From the NCBI RefSeq assembly GCF_001580025.1, contig NZ_LSZO01000003.1, positions 1 through 56,338 on the forward strand: DNA of 56,338 bases, read 5' to 3'. Both the position numbers and the translations under genes were made by a program. Under the pieces are notes generated by a model that saw nothing but the letters and a program-made list of their open reading frames with translations, did not search any database and was not told where the DNA came from. This document shows, piece by piece, positions 15,579 to 24,985 of the stretch (the first letter of the stretch is position 1; every line of letters begins with the position of its first letter). Source of the stretch: Ventosimonas gracilis. Lineage in GTDB: Bacteria; Pseudomonadota; Gammaproteobacteria; Pseudomonadales; Pseudomonadaceae.

Positions 15579-16348
15579 TGGCTTTTTGTGCGCAGATGAA
15601 TGGTGGAAAACTCGGCATTTTGCACCAGTTCCACCAAGGATTCTTTAACCAATTCAAGCAGCGCCATAAAACTGACGACCAAACCCAAGCGGCCTTCGCT
15701 GGCACTGAGTAATTCGTTAAAGGGTACAAAAGCGCCGCCGCGTAAACATTGCAACAGTTCGCTCATGCGCAGCCGCACCGACAGCGCCTCGCGGCTGATC
15801 TGGTGATGGGTTAAGTGTTCGCTACGCTGGATGACCTCAGCCAATGCCGCGAGCAAGGTATCCAGTGTGACCTCTGGCAGGCGTTTGCGGCGCTCAAAAG
15901 CGGGAGCGGGCAGCTGCGCCAGGATAATCTCGCGTTCAAGGCGTGGCAGTGCGTCCAGTAATTCGGCGGCTTGCTTGCACTGTTCGTACTCTTGCAGACG
16001 GCGGATCAGTTCGGCGCGTGGGTCTTCTTCGTCGTTTTCCGGCGGCGGGCGCGGCAGCAGCAGACGCGATTTAATTTCCGCGAGCATCGCCGCCATGACC
16101 AAATATTCGGCGGCCAAATCCAGTCGCGCCGCCTGCATCAGTTCGACGTAGGCCATGTACTGGTGGGTAATTTCGGCGACCGGTATATCCAAAATATCGA
16201 TGTTTTGCTTGCGGATTAAATAGAGCAGTAAATCCAGCGGCCCGGCAAAGGCTTCGAGAAAAACTTCCAGCGCATCCGGCGGAATGTATAAATCCTCTGG
16301 CAGTGCGGCGAGTGCTTTGCCGTAGACACGCGCTTCAATCATCAGCAA
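15575..16348 (-). CDS. scpA: Segregation and condensation protein A (kleisin)
   Basis: A 257-aa kleisin that bridges SMC heads and binds ScpB. The N-terminal part contains FAGPLDLLLYLIRKQNIDILDIPVAEITHQYMAYVELMQ, followed by LDLAAEYLVMAAMLAEIKSRLLLPRP. The C-terminal winged helix covers about residues 180-250 (FNELLSASEGRLGLVVSFMALLELVKESLVELVQ). The start overlaps yciO by 14 bases; a second Met at residue 3 is equally possible. It forms an operon with rnm, yciO and scpB. Confidence 0.95.
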   Translation of the reverse strand: MLMIEARVYGKALAALPEDLYIPPDALEVFLEAFAGPLDLLLYLIRKQNIDILDIPVAEITHQYMAYVELMQAARLDLAAEYLVMAAMLAEIKSRLLLPRPPPENDEEDPRAELIRRLQEYEQCKQAAELLDALPRLEREIILAQLPAPAFERRKRLPEVTLDTLLAALAEVIQRSEHLTHHQISREALSVRLRMSELLQCLRGGAFVPFNELLSASEGRLGLVVSFMALLELVKESLVELVQNAEFSTIHLRTKSQ

Positions 16349-16961
16349 AAGGTGCTGGGTCGCCGCAGCCGATGCGCAGTAGTCGCGCCTGCCCTTCGCT
16401 TAAATCAATTACGCTGGAAACCTCGGTGCTGCCGTAACCGCCGTCGATAATTAAATCGACTTGATGCTCCAGCATTTGCCGCATTTCGTAAGGGTCAAAA
16501 AGCGGTAGCGGTTCATCCGGCAAAATCAGGCTGGTGCTAAACATCGGCTCGCCCAGTTCAGCCAAGAGTGCCTGTGCGATGGGATTGCCCGGGATGCGCA
16601 GACCAATGGTGCGGCGCTTGGGATGTTGCAAAATACGCGGTACTTCACGGGTAGCGGCAAGAATAAAGGTGTACGGGCCGGGCAGGTTGTTTTTCAGTAA
16701 ACGAAAAGCGGCGGTATCCACGCGGGCAAACACGCCCAATTGCGACAGGTCGCTGCAGGCAAGCGTCAGATTATGCTTGTCATCCAAACGGCGCAGGCGG
16801 CGGATGCGTTCCAGCGCGTTTTTATCGCCAATGCGGCAACCCAGTGCGTAGCAGGAATCGGTGGGATAAATCAGCAAGCCCCCTTGGCGGACCATTTCTG
16901 CCGCTTGATGAATGAGCCTTGCTTGCGGGTTGTCGGGATGGATTTGGAAAAACTGGCTCAA
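16335..16961 (-). CDS. yciO: YciO, Sua5/YrdC-family protein
   Basis: A 208-aa YrdC-fold protein. From the TTG at 16961 it reads [20 protein letters not shown], which matches the E. coli YciO start almost residue by residue, so I reject the longer ATG start at 17018. GGAGGT lies just before the TTG, and TTGA overlaps the rnm stop (four bases), giving tight coupling. Core motifs are YPTDSCYALGCRI, NLPGPYTFIL, KRRTIGLRIPGNPIAQALL and STSLILP. YrdC proteins make threonylcarbamoyl-AMP for tRNA t6A; YciO itself is a paralogue of less certain role. Confidence 0.9.
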   Translation of the reverse strand: MSQFFQIHPDNPQARLIHQAAEMVRQGGLLIYPTDSCYALGCRIGDKNALERIRRLRRLDDKHNLTLACSDLSQLGVFARVDTAAFRLLKNNLPGPYTFILAATREVPRILQHPKRRTIGLRIPGNPIAQALLAELGEPMFSTSLILPDEPLPLFDPYEMRQMLEHQVDLIIDGGYGSTEVSSVIDLSEGQARLLRIGCGDPAPFADD

Positions 16962-17842
16962 GAGACCTCCAATGGCATATGAGGTTTTGCCGGCAGCCGC
17001 TCGGCAAGATAAGGCCAAAGCGGCGTTAAATCGGCGGCAGGCGTTCGGTACAGCCCTAATTCGCAGTAATCGAGCGACGCGTGAAAATCACTGCCGGCGC
17101 TTGCCAGCAGGCCAAATTCGCGGGCGAGACCTGCGAGCGTACCAAGCTGCTGTTCACCTTGCATACCGCATGCGACTTCCAGCGCATGACCGCCCGCCGC
17201 GCAAAAATCGCTAATCAGCCTGCGCCGCTTACTGCGTGTTAACGGATAGTGACAAGGGTGCGCCAGACTAATCCAGGCACCGGCGGCGTGCAGTGCAGCC
17301 ATTGCATCATCGAAAGGCGGCCAGTGCTGCTTGACATCGCAGACTTTGCCCGCGCCCAGCCATTTATGGAACGCCTCGCGGCGATCACGGGTAAAGCCTT
17401 GTTGTACCAAGTAATCGGCAAAATGCGGCCGCGCCGGAGCGTTGTCTGCCGGTGCCTTTTGACAGGCGCGAGCGCCTTGCAAAGTCCCGGGCATGCCGCG
17501 AGCGGCAAGGCGGCGGTCGATTTCTTCAGCGCGTTGCCAGCGCCCTTGCTGCAAATCCTGCAAGCACTGCGCAAATAAAGGTGCGTTGGCATCAAAGCCA
17601 TAGCCCAGTAGATGCACCGTCATCCCGCGCCACAGGCAAGAAAGCTCCACGCCGTCCACCAGTTGTACGCCCAAAGACTGCGCTGCCGCTCGTGCCTCGG
17701 CCAGCCCGCCGGTACTGTCATGGTCGGTTAAGGCCAAAAGCTTGACCCCTCGCTCGGCCGCTCGCGCGACCACAGCGGCAGGCGCAAGTGCGCCGTCGGA
17801 GGCGGTGCTGTGACAGTGCAAATCAAACGGATGCAAAGGCAT
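16958..17842 (-). CDS. rnm: PHP-domain 5'-3' exoribonuclease (Rnm/YciV type)
   Basis: A 294-aa PHP phosphoesterase. Metal-ligand motifs are [11 protein letters not shown] at the N-terminus, TDHDSTGG (about residues 40-47), [11 protein letters not shown] and [18 protein letters not shown] near the C-terminus. E. coli YciV is described as a 5'-3' exonuclease maturing 5S/23S rRNA ends and degrading short RNAs and pAp. The adjacency to yciO is shared with E. coli, which strengthens the assignment. It is divergent from yciB; the two starts are about 66 bases apart, so promoters must overlap. Confidence 0.88.
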   Translation of the reverse strand: MPLHPFDLHCHSTASDGALAPAAVVARAAERGVKLLALTDHDSTGGLAEARAAAQSLGVQLVDGVELSCLWRGMTVHLLGYGFDANAPLFAQCLQDLQQGRWQRAEEIDRRLAARGMPGTLQGARACQKAPADNAPARPHFADYLVQQGFTRDRREAFHKWLGAGKVCDVKQHWPPFDDAMAALHAAGAWISLAHPCHYPLTRSKRRRLISDFCAAGGHALEVACGMQGEQQLGTLAGLAREFGLLASAGSDFHASLDYCELGLYRTPAADLTPLWPYLAERLPAKPHMPLEVS

Positions 17843-17908
17843 GGAACTTGGGTCTGGATAAGGGTTTGCTATTATGCGTGCTCTTGTCTTGGCAAAGGTC
17901 GTTTATTC

Positions 17909-18505
17909 GTGAAACAACTGTTGGATTTTATCCCGCTGATTTTGTTTTTTATCGTCTACAAAATCGAACCGCGCAGCATAGAGCTATTGGGGCAATCACT
18001 GACTTTCGGTGGGATATTCAGCGCCACTGCGGTATTGATTGCAAGTTCCCTGCTGGTCTACGGCGCTTTGTTTATCCGTTATCGCAAGCTCGATAAAGGC
18101 CAGTGGCTCACCTTAATCGGTTGCCTGGCCTTTGGCGGATTAACCCTTGCGCTGCACGATGAAACCTTTTTGAAATGGAAAGCGCCCATCGTCAATTGGC
18201 TGTTTGCCAGCGCGTTTGCCCTAAGTGCTTTTATCGGTGACAAGCCCATCGTCCAGCGCATGTTGGGGCATCTGGTCGAACTGCCCGCAGCGCTTTGGTT
18301 GCGGCTTAATATGGCTTGGGTGCTATTTTTCTTGATTAGTGGCGCGGCCAATCTGTTCGTGGCCTTTACCTTTGACAGCATCTGGGTGGACTTTAAAGTC
18401 TTCGGCAGCCTCGCCATGACCTTAGTGTTTCTGCTGGGTCAAGGTGTCTTCCTCGCCCGCCATATGAAAGGTGCGCCAGTTTCACTCGAAAAAAACAAGG
18501 AATAA
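17909..18505 (+). CDS. yciB: Inner membrane septation protein YciB (IspZ)
   Basis: A 198-aa membrane protein with about five to six hydrophobic helices. The N-terminus (M)[17 protein letters not shown] is the family hallmark, followed by [32 protein letters not shown] and [21 protein letters not shown]. The GTG at 17909, with AAAGG upstream, matches the family start; an earlier ATG at 17810 would add 33 unsupported residues overlapping rnm. The protein is linked to cell envelope integrity and septation. It is followed three bases later by yciI. Confidence 0.93.
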   Translation: MKQLLDFIPLILFFIVYKIEPRSIELLGQSLTFGGIFSATAVLIASSLLVYGALFIRYRKLDKGQWLTLIGCLAFGGLTLALHDETFLKWKAPIVNWLFASAFALSAFIGDKPIVQRMLGHLVELPAALWLRLNMAWVLFFLISGAANLFVAFTFDSIWVDFKVFGSLAMTLVFLLGQGVFLARHMKGAPVSLEKNKE

Positions 18506-18508
18506 TCC

Positions 18509-18799
18509 ATGCTCTATGCCATTGCCGCACTGGATGCGGCTGATTCCAGTGAAAAACGCCTCGCGGCCCAGCCGGCACATATTGAACGCCTTTTGCAATT
18601 AAAAAACCAAGGCCGCCTGATCATGGCAGGCCCCTTGCAATCGGGCGACAGTAGTGAAGCGCCCGCCTGCGGCAGCTTGATCGTCGCTGAATTTGACTCG
18701 CAGCAAGCCGCGCAAGACTGGATAAATGCCGACCCCTACTTTGTCGCTGGGGTTTACGCCAAGGCCAAGGTGCGGCCTTTTCTTAAACGGCTGCCGTAA
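18509..18799 (+). CDS. yciI: YciI family protein
   Basis: A 96-aa ferredoxin-like dimeric protein. It carries MLYAIAALDAADS, RLAAQPAHIERLLQLKNQGRLIMAGPL, GSLIVAEFDSQQAAQDWINADPYFVAGVYAKAKVRPF. The conserved His in PAHIERL and Asp in NADPYFVAGV form the putative active site. The exact role is unknown in most bacteria. It follows yciB by three bases and ends three bases before an inverted-repeat element at 18803. Confidence 0.93.
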   Translation: MLYAIAALDAADSSEKRLAAQPAHIERLLQLKNQGRLIMAGPLQSGDSSEAPACGSLIVAEFDSQQAAQDWINADPYFVAGVYAKAKVRPFLKRLP

Positions 18800-18802
18800 A
18801 TA

Positions 18803-19067
18803 GGGTCTGTTCCCGCTTCAAACGCGAGCCGCGCTGCTGCTCAAAATTTCGCCAGACTAGGCGCAGCATGCAGCCAATGTGTATAACCTTGGCAAATGCT
18901 GCAACAACGTATGGCGAAATTTTGGGCGCAGCCCGAAGGGACGGGCCAGATTTTGTGCGCCGCTGTGTTGCTCGTCGTTCATTTGCATGAGCAAATTTCT
19001 CTCCTCGCGCCTTGCTGCGCACAAAATCTGGCTCCGTCGCGGCCACGTTTGAAGCGGGAACAGACCC
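18803..19067 (-). mobile_element. 265-bp inverted-repeat element (MITE-like), copy 3, between yciI and nitroreductase
   Basis: Third copy, inverted relative to the other two. Ends are GGGTCTGTTCCC (18803) and GGGAACAGACCC (to 19067). A TA dinucleotide stands directly outside each end (18801-18802, 19068-19069), the clearest sign of a TA target duplication. The minus strand is open end to end in the same frame as in copies 1 and 2. The right end supplies the last base of the nitroreductase TAG stop codon. Confidence 0.87.
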
Positions 19068-19627
19068 TAAGCGCCTGTCCAATCGCTGACAAAATCCGCT
19101 GTATCGAGTAGCGCTGGGCTGCGCCGTTCACCGATGACGGTGCCGAGATAAATAAAGCCGACGATGCGCTCGTGTTCGTCCAATCCAAGCCCCTGCATGA
19201 CAGCGCTTTCATAAGCCAGCTCGCCGGTTCGCCAAATCGCGCCGATGCCTTGCGCATGCGCGGCCAGCACAATGGCATGCGCCGCGCAACCGGCTGAAAG
19301 CAGTTGCTCGATTTCGGGCATGCGCGGCGAATGCAATCGGGCAATCACCACCACCAGCAACGGTGCCCGCAACGGCGCACTGCGGGCGCGCGCAAGCACT
19401 GCGCTGCTGGCGTTCGGGTCTTTTTGCAGCAGTGCCTTGGCGAATAAATCCCCCAACCGTTCGCGTGCTGTCCCTTCAATACAAACAAACCGCCAAGGCC
19501 GCAGCCAACCGTGATCCGGCACATGCAATGCGGCCTGAAACAAGGCTTCGCGCTGCGCCAGCGTAGGCGGCGGCTCAGTCAAACGATTTTCCGATACTCG
19601 CCCATGCAGTGCAGTCAAGGCTTCCAT
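19067..19627 (-). CDS. Nitroreductase family protein (YdjA-like)
   Basis: A 186-aa FMN-dependent oxidoreductase of the small nitroreductase group. Typical segments are a VSENRLTEPPPTLAQREALFQAALHVPDHG N-terminus, LRPWRFVCIEG for FMN binding, a central APLLVVVIARL strand, and SAGCAAHAIVLAAHAQGIGAIWRTGEL before a C-terminal VGFIYLGTVIGERRSP. It resembles E. coli YdjA. The TAG stop is built from the TA target site and the first base of the adjacent element, so the insertion left the protein end intact or nearly so. Confidence 0.88.
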   Translation of the reverse strand: MEALTALHGRVSENRLTEPPPTLAQREALFQAALHVPDHGWLRPWRFVCIEGTARERLGDLFAKALLQKDPNASSAVLARARSAPLRAPLLVVVIARLHSPRMPEIEQLLSAGCAAHAIVLAAHAQGIGAIWRTGELAYESAVMQGLGLDEHERIVGFIYLGTVIGERRSPALLDTADFVSDWTGA

Positions 19628-19662
19628 AGTGATCTCCGGTTAAACAGACCCGCGCATCATAG

Positions 19663-19709
19663 CCTCTCCCGCATGCGAGCGAGAGAAAGCGCCCGGGCAG
19701 GGGAGAGGG
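19663..19709. repeat. CCTCTCCC...GGGAGAGG hairpin repeat
   Basis: CCTCTCCC at 19663-19670 pairs with GGGAGAGG at 19701-19708, with GC-rich sequence between (GCATGCGAGCGAGAG, GCGCCCGGGC). It lies between the nitroreductase start and trkH. Related shorter hairpins occur at 44032-44056 and 50023-50046, so it appears to be a dispersed intergenic repeat. Confidence 0.5.
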
Positions 19710-19778
19710 TGTGTCGCATGTGCCTTAAGCCTGCGGCACAGTTAGAATGGCGAGCTTTTAGCGGGCGTGAGCGCTGTT

Positions 19779-21239
19779 ATGCCTTTGCCGATTTTGCGGC
19801 TGATAGGATTTGTTATCGGCATTTTTTTGCTCGCGCTGGCGGCGAGCTTGCTGGTGCCGATAGGCTGCCTTTTGTGGTTTGAACGCTGGACGGAACTCGC
19901 GGGTTTTTTCCATGCGGGTCTTATCACGCTTTCGGCCGGGCTTGCACTTACCCTGCCTGGCCGCCCGAAAGGGGTCAAGCTGCGTCCGCGCGATTTGTAT
20001 TTTTTGACCGTCAGCAGTTGGCTTTGCGTGGGTCTGTTTGCGGCTTTGCCGTTTTGTTTTGCAGACGCGCTTGAGCTTGACTTTACTGATGCGTTTTTCG
20101 AGAGCATGTCCGGTATTACTACCACCGGTGCGACGGTGCTTTCCAATCTTGATAGCGTATCGCCCGGTATTTTGCTCTGGCGCTCGCTGCTGCATTGGCT
20201 GGGCGGGATTGGCTTTATCGGCATGGCGGTCGCCATTTTGCCGATGCTGCGTATCGGCGGCATGCGCCTGTTCCAGACCGAATCCTCGGATCGCTCGGAT
20301 AAGCCGCTGCCGCGCTCGTATCGGGTGGCGCAGTACATCGTTGGCATTTACAGCGTACTGACGCTGTTGGCTATGCTGGCTTTTTATTTAGCTGGCATGC
20401 GTCCGTTCGATGCCATTAACCACGCCATGTCGGCGATTGCCACCGGTGGCTTTTCCACCTCGGACCAGTCGCTGGCGCATTGGACAGCGCCTGCCGTGCA
20501 TTGGGTTGCGGTAGTGGTGATGATTTTGGGCAGCCTGCCGTTTGCCCTCTATGTGGCAACGCTGCGCGGACGGCTTCTTGCGTTGCTAAAAGACCAGCAG
20601 GTACGCGGCCTGTTCGGGTTGCTGCTCGCCAGTTGGCTGGTGCTTGGCTTGTGGTACGGGCTAACGCGCAATCTGCCGTGGACGGATGCGCTGCGCCATG
20701 TCGCGCTCAATGTCACTTCGGTGGTGACTACAACAGGTTTTTCGTTGGGCGATTACAGCCTGTGGGGCGGTTTTGCGCTGATGCTGTTTTTTTACTTGGG
20801 CTTTGTCGGTGGCTGCTCGGGGTCTACTTCCGGTGGCATCAAGATTTTCCGTTTTCAGGTGGCCTTGATTTTGCTGAAAGCCAATTTGCGCCAACTGATT
20901 CACCCCAACGCCGTGATCCCGCAGCATTACAACGGCCAGCCAGTGGATGAAGAAATCGTTCGCTCCATTTTGGCTTTCTCGTTTTTTTTCAGCATCTGCA
21001 TTGCGGTGATTGCGCTGGGGTTGGCGCTGCTGGGGGTTGACTGGCTGGCCGCGTTGTCTGCCGCGGCGGCTTGTGTTTCTGGCGTAGGCGCAGGTCTGGG
21101 GGAACTGGTCGGCCCTTCCGGCAACTACGCCAGCCTGCCAGTGGCCGCTAAATGGCTGCTGTGTGCCGGTATGTTAATCGGGCGGTTGGAAGTGATTACC
21201 GTGCTGGTATTACTATCGCCTACGTTTTGGCGGCATTGA
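19779..21239 (+). CDS. trkH: Trk-type potassium uptake protein TrkH
   Basis: A membrane subunit of the Trk potassium system, 486 aa from the chosen ATG. It contains four P-loop repeats with selectivity-filter-like motifs: SGITTTGATVL, SAISTGGFST-type (AIATGGFSTSDQS), TSVVTTTGFSLGDY and SGVGAGLGELVGPSGN. Further diagnostic stretches are WLGGIGFIGMAVAILPMLRIGGMRLFQTESSDRS and GGCSGSTSGGIKIFRFQ. It works with cytoplasmic TrkA, not in this window. The GTG at 19767 would add four residues; the ATG matches the start of known homologues. Confidence 0.93.
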   Translation: MPLPILRLIGFVIGIFLLALAASLLVPIGCLLWFERWTELAGFFHAGLITLSAGLALTLPGRPKGVKLRPRDLYFLTVSSWLCVGLFAALPFCFADALELDFTDAFFESMSGITTTGATVLSNLDSVSPGILLWRSLLHWLGGIGFIGMAVAILPMLRIGGMRLFQTESSDRSDKPLPRSYRVAQYIVGIYSVLTLLAMLAFYLAGMRPFDAINHAMSAIATGGFSTSDQSLAHWTAPAVHWVAVVVMILGSLPFALYVATLRGRLLALLKDQQVRGLFGLLLASWLVLGLWYGLTRNLPWTDALRHVALNVTSVVTTTGFSLGDYSLWGGFALMLFFYLGFVGGCSGSTSGGIKIFRFQVALILLKANLRQLIHPNAVIPQHYNGQPVDEEIVRSILAFSFFFSICIAVIALGLALLGVDWLAALSAAAACVSGVGAGLGELVGPSGNYASLPVAAKWLLCAGMLIGRLEVITVLVLLSPTFWRH

Positions 21240-21299
21240 TTGTTTTCTGGCAGAATGCTGCCTCTTTTTTAGTTTGTTTTTTAGGACTTTGGTATCGTT

Positions 21300-22178
21300 T
21301 TGAGCGGCTCCGTCCCCAGATTTACCCATTTGTTGGGCAGTGTTGGTAGTCTGCTGGGTTTTAGCGATTATCGCCTACGGCAAATTTATCAACGCGCGGC
21401 TCTTTTGCGCTTGCCATTTACCCCACCCCCGCCGCTTTCCCCCAGTGTTTGGTGGCCGCAAACGGGCTTGACCTGTCTTGCCAGTTTGCCGCGTGGTGCT
21501 TTATCCGGCCCGGTACAAGAGGACAAAGCGGCGGCTCATCGCGCACTGGCGAGATTGGTCGATGAAACCCATGAAACCTATGCAAGCCTTGAACTGCGCA
21601 AGATTGACGGACTGGCCGGCTCGCCAGGCGAGCCATTTGCGCATCTGGAGGACTTGGTCGCAAGTCATCCATGCCGCCGTTTTCGCATCCTCAGCTATCA
21701 GGACTTTGAGCGCGTTATCAGCTTGGCATTGCCACGCTTTCTGGCGGGTGAAAGCACCCGCTTATTGACGGCTGACTGGCTGGGCGGACGGCTGTTTTGG
21801 GCGGGCGAACGACAACGTGAAGCCTTGGCTTGTGCCGTGGTTTATGCGCGGGTGCGTGGACTTTCCGTCAGCCTGCCCGCACAAGTGACGCGCTATCGAC
21901 TTAATCAAGCGGGATTATGCGCATTCCAAGAGCAGTATCACGCGCTGTGGATGCCGCCACAGGCATGGACTAGCGCGGGATTTATGCATCTACTGCTGGA
22001 AAACCATATCCCTTATGCACGACTTACCAAGCTGCATCCAGACTATCAAGAAGTCCTGCTGTTGCCCCGCACGCGAAGGCGCAGCAATGCACTGGGCTTG
22101 GGACTGCTCAAGGCCGGCGCTTTTGATGCTGTAGAGTGGCTTGCCAAGTGGGTTGCCGCACAAGCGTCCATTGACTGA
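21300..22178 (+). CDS. Uncharacterised protein upstream of recQ
   Basis: A 292-aa soluble protein with no signal peptide or membrane segment. Notable stretches are PFTPPPPLSPSVWWPQTGLTCLASLPRGAL, FRILSYQDFERVISLALPRFLAGE, DWLGGRLFWAGERQREALACAVVYARVRGL and HPDYQEVLLLPRTRRRSNALGLGLL. I do not recognise a family with confidence; similar hypothetical proteins may exist in pseudomonads. The TTG start at 21300 is uncertain. The stop is six bases before the recQ ATG, so the two are probably co-transcribed. Confidence 0.65.
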   Translation: MSGSVPRFTHLLGSVGSLLGFSDYRLRQIYQRAALLRLPFTPPPPLSPSVWWPQTGLTCLASLPRGALSGPVQEDKAAAHRALARLVDETHETYASLELRKIDGLAGSPGEPFAHLEDLVASHPCRRFRILSYQDFERVISLALPRFLAGESTRLLTADWLGGRLFWAGERQREALACAVVYARVRGLSVSLPAQVTRYRLNQAGLCAFQEQYHALWMPPQAWTSAGFMHLLLENHIPYARLTKLHPDYQEVLLLPRTRRRSNALGLGLLKAGAFDAVEWLAKWVAAQASID

Positions 22179-22184
22179 TTGACC

Positions 22185-24296
22185 ATGTCTAAGCCCAGCG
22201 CGGCCTTACGCACGCTTAAAGCGGTTTTTGGTTACGAACAGTTTCGCGGGCAGCAGCAGGCAATTATTGATTGCTTGCTGGCCGGGCAAGACGCGCTGGT
22301 GTTAATGCCAACCGGTGGTGGCAAATCGCTTTGTTATCAGCTTCCCGCGCTACTACGTGATGGTCTTGCCGTGGTGGTTTCGCCGCTGATTGCGCTAATG
22401 GCTGACCAAATCGCCGCACTGGATGAACTCGGCGTATCGGCGGTAGCGCTTAATTCCACACAAAGCGCCGAGCAGCAGCGCGAGATTGCCAAGCGGCTAC
22501 GCGAGGGGACGATCAAACTCCTCTATTTGGCACCGGAGCGGCTGGTTCAGCCGCGCATGCTGAGCTTTTTGCAATCGCTTGAGATTGCGCTGATAGCCAT
22601 TGACGAGGCGCACTGCGTTTCGCAGTGGGGGCATGATTTTAGGCCGGAATATTTACAGCTTGGCCCGCTTGCGCAGTACTTTAAGCACGTGCCGCGTATC
22701 GCATTGACGGCGACCGCCGATAAGCGCACGCGTGAGGAAATCGCCACTCGCCTGCAACTGAATAACCCACAGCGATTTGTGGCGAGTTTTGACCGTCCGA
22801 ATATCTTTTACCGCATTGTGCCGAAAACCAAATCCGCCCAGCAGTTGCTGGATTTTCTCAAAGGGCGCAAGGGCGAGGCGGGTATCGTTTATTGCCTATC
22901 GCGCAAAAAAGTGGAAAACACCGCCGAAATGCTGGTCAAAGCAGGCTACCCTGCACTGCCTTATCACGCCGGATTGGAAAGCGACGTGCGCGCGGCCAAT
23001 CAGCGGCGTTTCTTAGCCGAAGACGGGCTGATTATGGTGGCGACCATTGCCTTTGGCATGGGTATCGACAAACCCAATGTGCGCTTTGTCGCGCATCTGG
23101 ATTTGCCCAAATCCCTCGAAGCCTACTATCAGGAAACCGGTCGCGCTGGACGTGACGGCCTGCCCGCTGATGCCTGGATGGCCTACGGCTTGAGTGACGT
23201 GATTTTCCTCAAAGAACGACTGCAACAATCCGAAGGCAGCGAAGCGCACAAACGCCTTGAACAGCACAAGTTAAATGCCATGTTGGGATTGTGCGAGATG
23301 GTCGGCTGCCGTCGCCAAGCGCTGCTGGCCTATTTCGATGAACAACTGGCCAAACCTTGCGGACACTGCGATAACTGCCTTGAGCCGCCGCAAACCTTCG
23401 ATGCCACCGAAGCCGCGCGGCAAGCCTTGTCTGCCGTCTACCGCAGCGGCTCGCGCTACGGTGCCAATCATTTGATTGAAGTACTGCGCGGCAGCCGCAG
23501 CGAAAAAGTCAAAAACGCCGGACACGACAAGCTCTCAGTATTTGGTATTGGCAAGGCGCTTTCTGATGAACAGTGGCGCTCGCTGTTTCGCCAATTAGTC
23601 GTTAAAGGCTTGGTGGATATTGACGACAGCGGCTACGGCGGACTGCGCTTGACCGAAGACTGCCGCCCATTACTGCGCGGCGAGGTTAGCTTGGCACTGC
23701 GCCGTGAAAATGCCGATAAAAAACGGCATACCGACAGCCGCCACCATGCCCTGATACAACCGCAGCAGCAAGCCGATTGGGACAAACTGCGCCGCCTGCG
23801 CAAACAACTGGCCGACGAACACGGCGTGCCGCCCTATGTCATCTTCCACGATGCCACCTTGATCGACATGCTGGAACAAAGACCCAAAACGCTTAGCCAG
23901 ATGGCGCTGATTTCAGGCGTCGGCGCACACAAGTTAGAGCGCTACGGGCAGGCGTTTTTACAAGTGCTCAATGGCGGAGAAGTGACCATTGACTTGCGCT
24001 CTGAACTTATCCGCTTAGCCGAACAGGGCATGCCGCCCGGACAAATCGCCGAACAACTTAAATGCAGCGAAAAAACACTGTGGCGGTTGCTCAGCGAGGC
24101 CATCGGCAAGCAGCAATTAACCTTACAAGTGCTAGGGGTAACGCCTGCTTTATTGGAGGCGATACAAGATGCCTTTCTCGAAGGTGACGGTGAACTGCCT
24201 GCCGTCTCCACCCTTGCGCCCCATTTTGCTGAACAAGTGCCGGAAGGCGTGTTGCACTGCATCCGCTCGGCGCTGCAAGCGGAACTGGCGGGCTAA
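22185..24296 (+). CDS. recQ: ATP-dependent DNA helicase RecQ
   Basis: A 703-aa 3'-5' helicase of recombination and replication-fork repair. Order: helicase lobe 1 with Walker [18 protein letters not shown] and the DEAH box [18 protein letters not shown]; lobe 2 with [26 protein letters not shown]-type motif and [12 protein letters not shown]; the RecQ-C zinc site ending [10 protein letters not shown]; a winged helix; and an HRDC domain near residues 520-600 ([25 protein letters not shown]). A C-terminal helix-turn-helix-like extension follows. The ATG at 22185 is preferred over the TTG two codons earlier. Confidence 0.95.
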   Translation: MSKPSAALRTLKAVFGYEQFRGQQQAIIDCLLAGQDALVLMPTGGGKSLCYQLPALLRDGLAVVVSPLIALMADQIAALDELGVSAVALNSTQSAEQQREIAKRLREGTIKLLYLAPERLVQPRMLSFLQSLEIALIAIDEAHCVSQWGHDFRPEYLQLGPLAQYFKHVPRIALTATADKRTREEIATRLQLNNPQRFVASFDRPNIFYRIVPKTKSAQQLLDFLKGRKGEAGIVYCLSRKKVENTAEMLVKAGYPALPYHAGLESDVRAANQRRFLAEDGLIMVATIAFGMGIDKPNVRFVAHLDLPKSLEAYYQETGRAGRDGLPADAWMAYGLSDVIFLKERLQQSEGSEAHKRLEQHKLNAMLGLCEMVGCRRQALLAYFDEQLAKPCGHCDNCLEPPQTFDATEAARQALSAVYRSGSRYGANHLIEVLRGSRSEKVKNAGHDKLSVFGIGKALSDEQWRSLFRQLVVKGLVDIDDSGYGGLRLTEDCRPLLRGEVSLALRRENADKKRHTDSRHHALIQPQQQADWDKLRRLRKQLADEHGVPPYVIFHDATLIDMLEQRPKTLSQMALISGVGAHKLERYGQAFLQVLNGGEVTIDLRSELIRLAEQGMPPGQIAEQLKCSEKTLWRLLSEAIGKQQLTLQVLGVTPALLEAIQDAFLEGDGELPAVSTLAPHFAEQVPEGVLHCIRSALQAELAG

Positions 24297-24454
24297 CCGT
24301 TCCGCCATAGCCCGTGTGCTTGATTATCCGTTTATTCGCTTCAATCGTTTAACTTGCCTTTTGTCTGCTTGTTATGCATTAAAACTAATCACTGCTATCC
24401 TGCTTTTGATAATACTGCCCGTAATGAAATATAAATAAGTAAGGAGATATAAAA

Positions 24455-24577
24455 ATGAAACATAAACAAGTAAGGGTCAGCATGTCGATTGAAGTCATTG
24501 GGCTTCGTAATTTTGTTGACGTATTTTTAATTAGAAAAATAGCTTCTACACAACAATGTATTTTGAGTGTTGCTTGA
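24455..24577 (+). pseudogene. Truncated first unit of the paralogous array
   Basis: Forty codons beginning MKHKQVRVSMSIEV-GLRNFVD, which closely match the start of units in the downstream array, then unrelated sequence to a TGA. It has the same leader as the first intact gene, including AAGGAGATATAAAAATG. The homology breaks near 24518, just before the end of vapC. It is therefore a remnant cut off by deletion or by insertion of the vapBC segment. Confidence 0.75.
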
Positions 24578-24582
24578 AGACT

Positions 24583-24984
24583 TCACTGCGCCCAATTCTC
24601 TATTCGTATTCCTGATACTCGTTGAAACTCCCGAATATTGTTGGTCACCACAATCAACCCACAAGAGCGTGCGTGCCCGGCGATCATTTGGTCGTATGCA
24701 CCGATGGGCGTTCCTGATTTTTCCAATTCTGCGCGAATCTGTGCAGTATGAAACGCGGCTTTCTCGTCATAATCCAATACAGACAGCCGTCTGGTAAATC
24801 CTTCAATATCACGCAAATTTCGCTCCGGTTGTGCGGATTTTTCTGCCCCATACATGAGTTCCATTACGGTGACAGAGGATACGCACAATCGCCCTTGCTG
24901 CTGTTGAAATTGCGCACGCGCGGCAGCGGGGCGATTCTTGATGACGTAAATGGCAATGTCGGTATCCAGCATGTACTTGAGCAT
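24583..24984 (-). CDS. vapC: VapC-type PIN-domain ribonuclease toxin
   Basis: A 133-aa PIN toxin. The conserved acidic residues appear in order: LDTDIAIYVIKN (first Asp), VTVMELMYGAEKS (Glu), GAYDQMIAGHARS (Asp pair position) and VTNNIREFQRV (final Asn/Glu region, as in many VapCs). Such toxins cleave tRNA or rRNA. The ATG at 24984 follows the vapB stop by one base, giving a coupled antitoxin-toxin operon. It lies in the gap between a truncated and an intact member of the paralogous array. Confidence 0.88.
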   Translation of the reverse strand: MLKYMLDTDIAIYVIKNRPAAARAQFQQQQGRLCVSSVTVMELMYGAEKSAQPERNLRDIEGFTRRLSVLDYDEKAAFHTAQIRAELEKSGTPIGAYDQMIAGHARSCGLIVVTNNIREFQRVSGIRIENWAQ

Positions 24985-24985
24985 G

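Noticed and set aside
18783-19082. 99-aa minus-strand ORF between yciI and the nitroreductase gene
   Set aside because: Again the repeat element read in its open frame, overlapping the ends of both neighbours.
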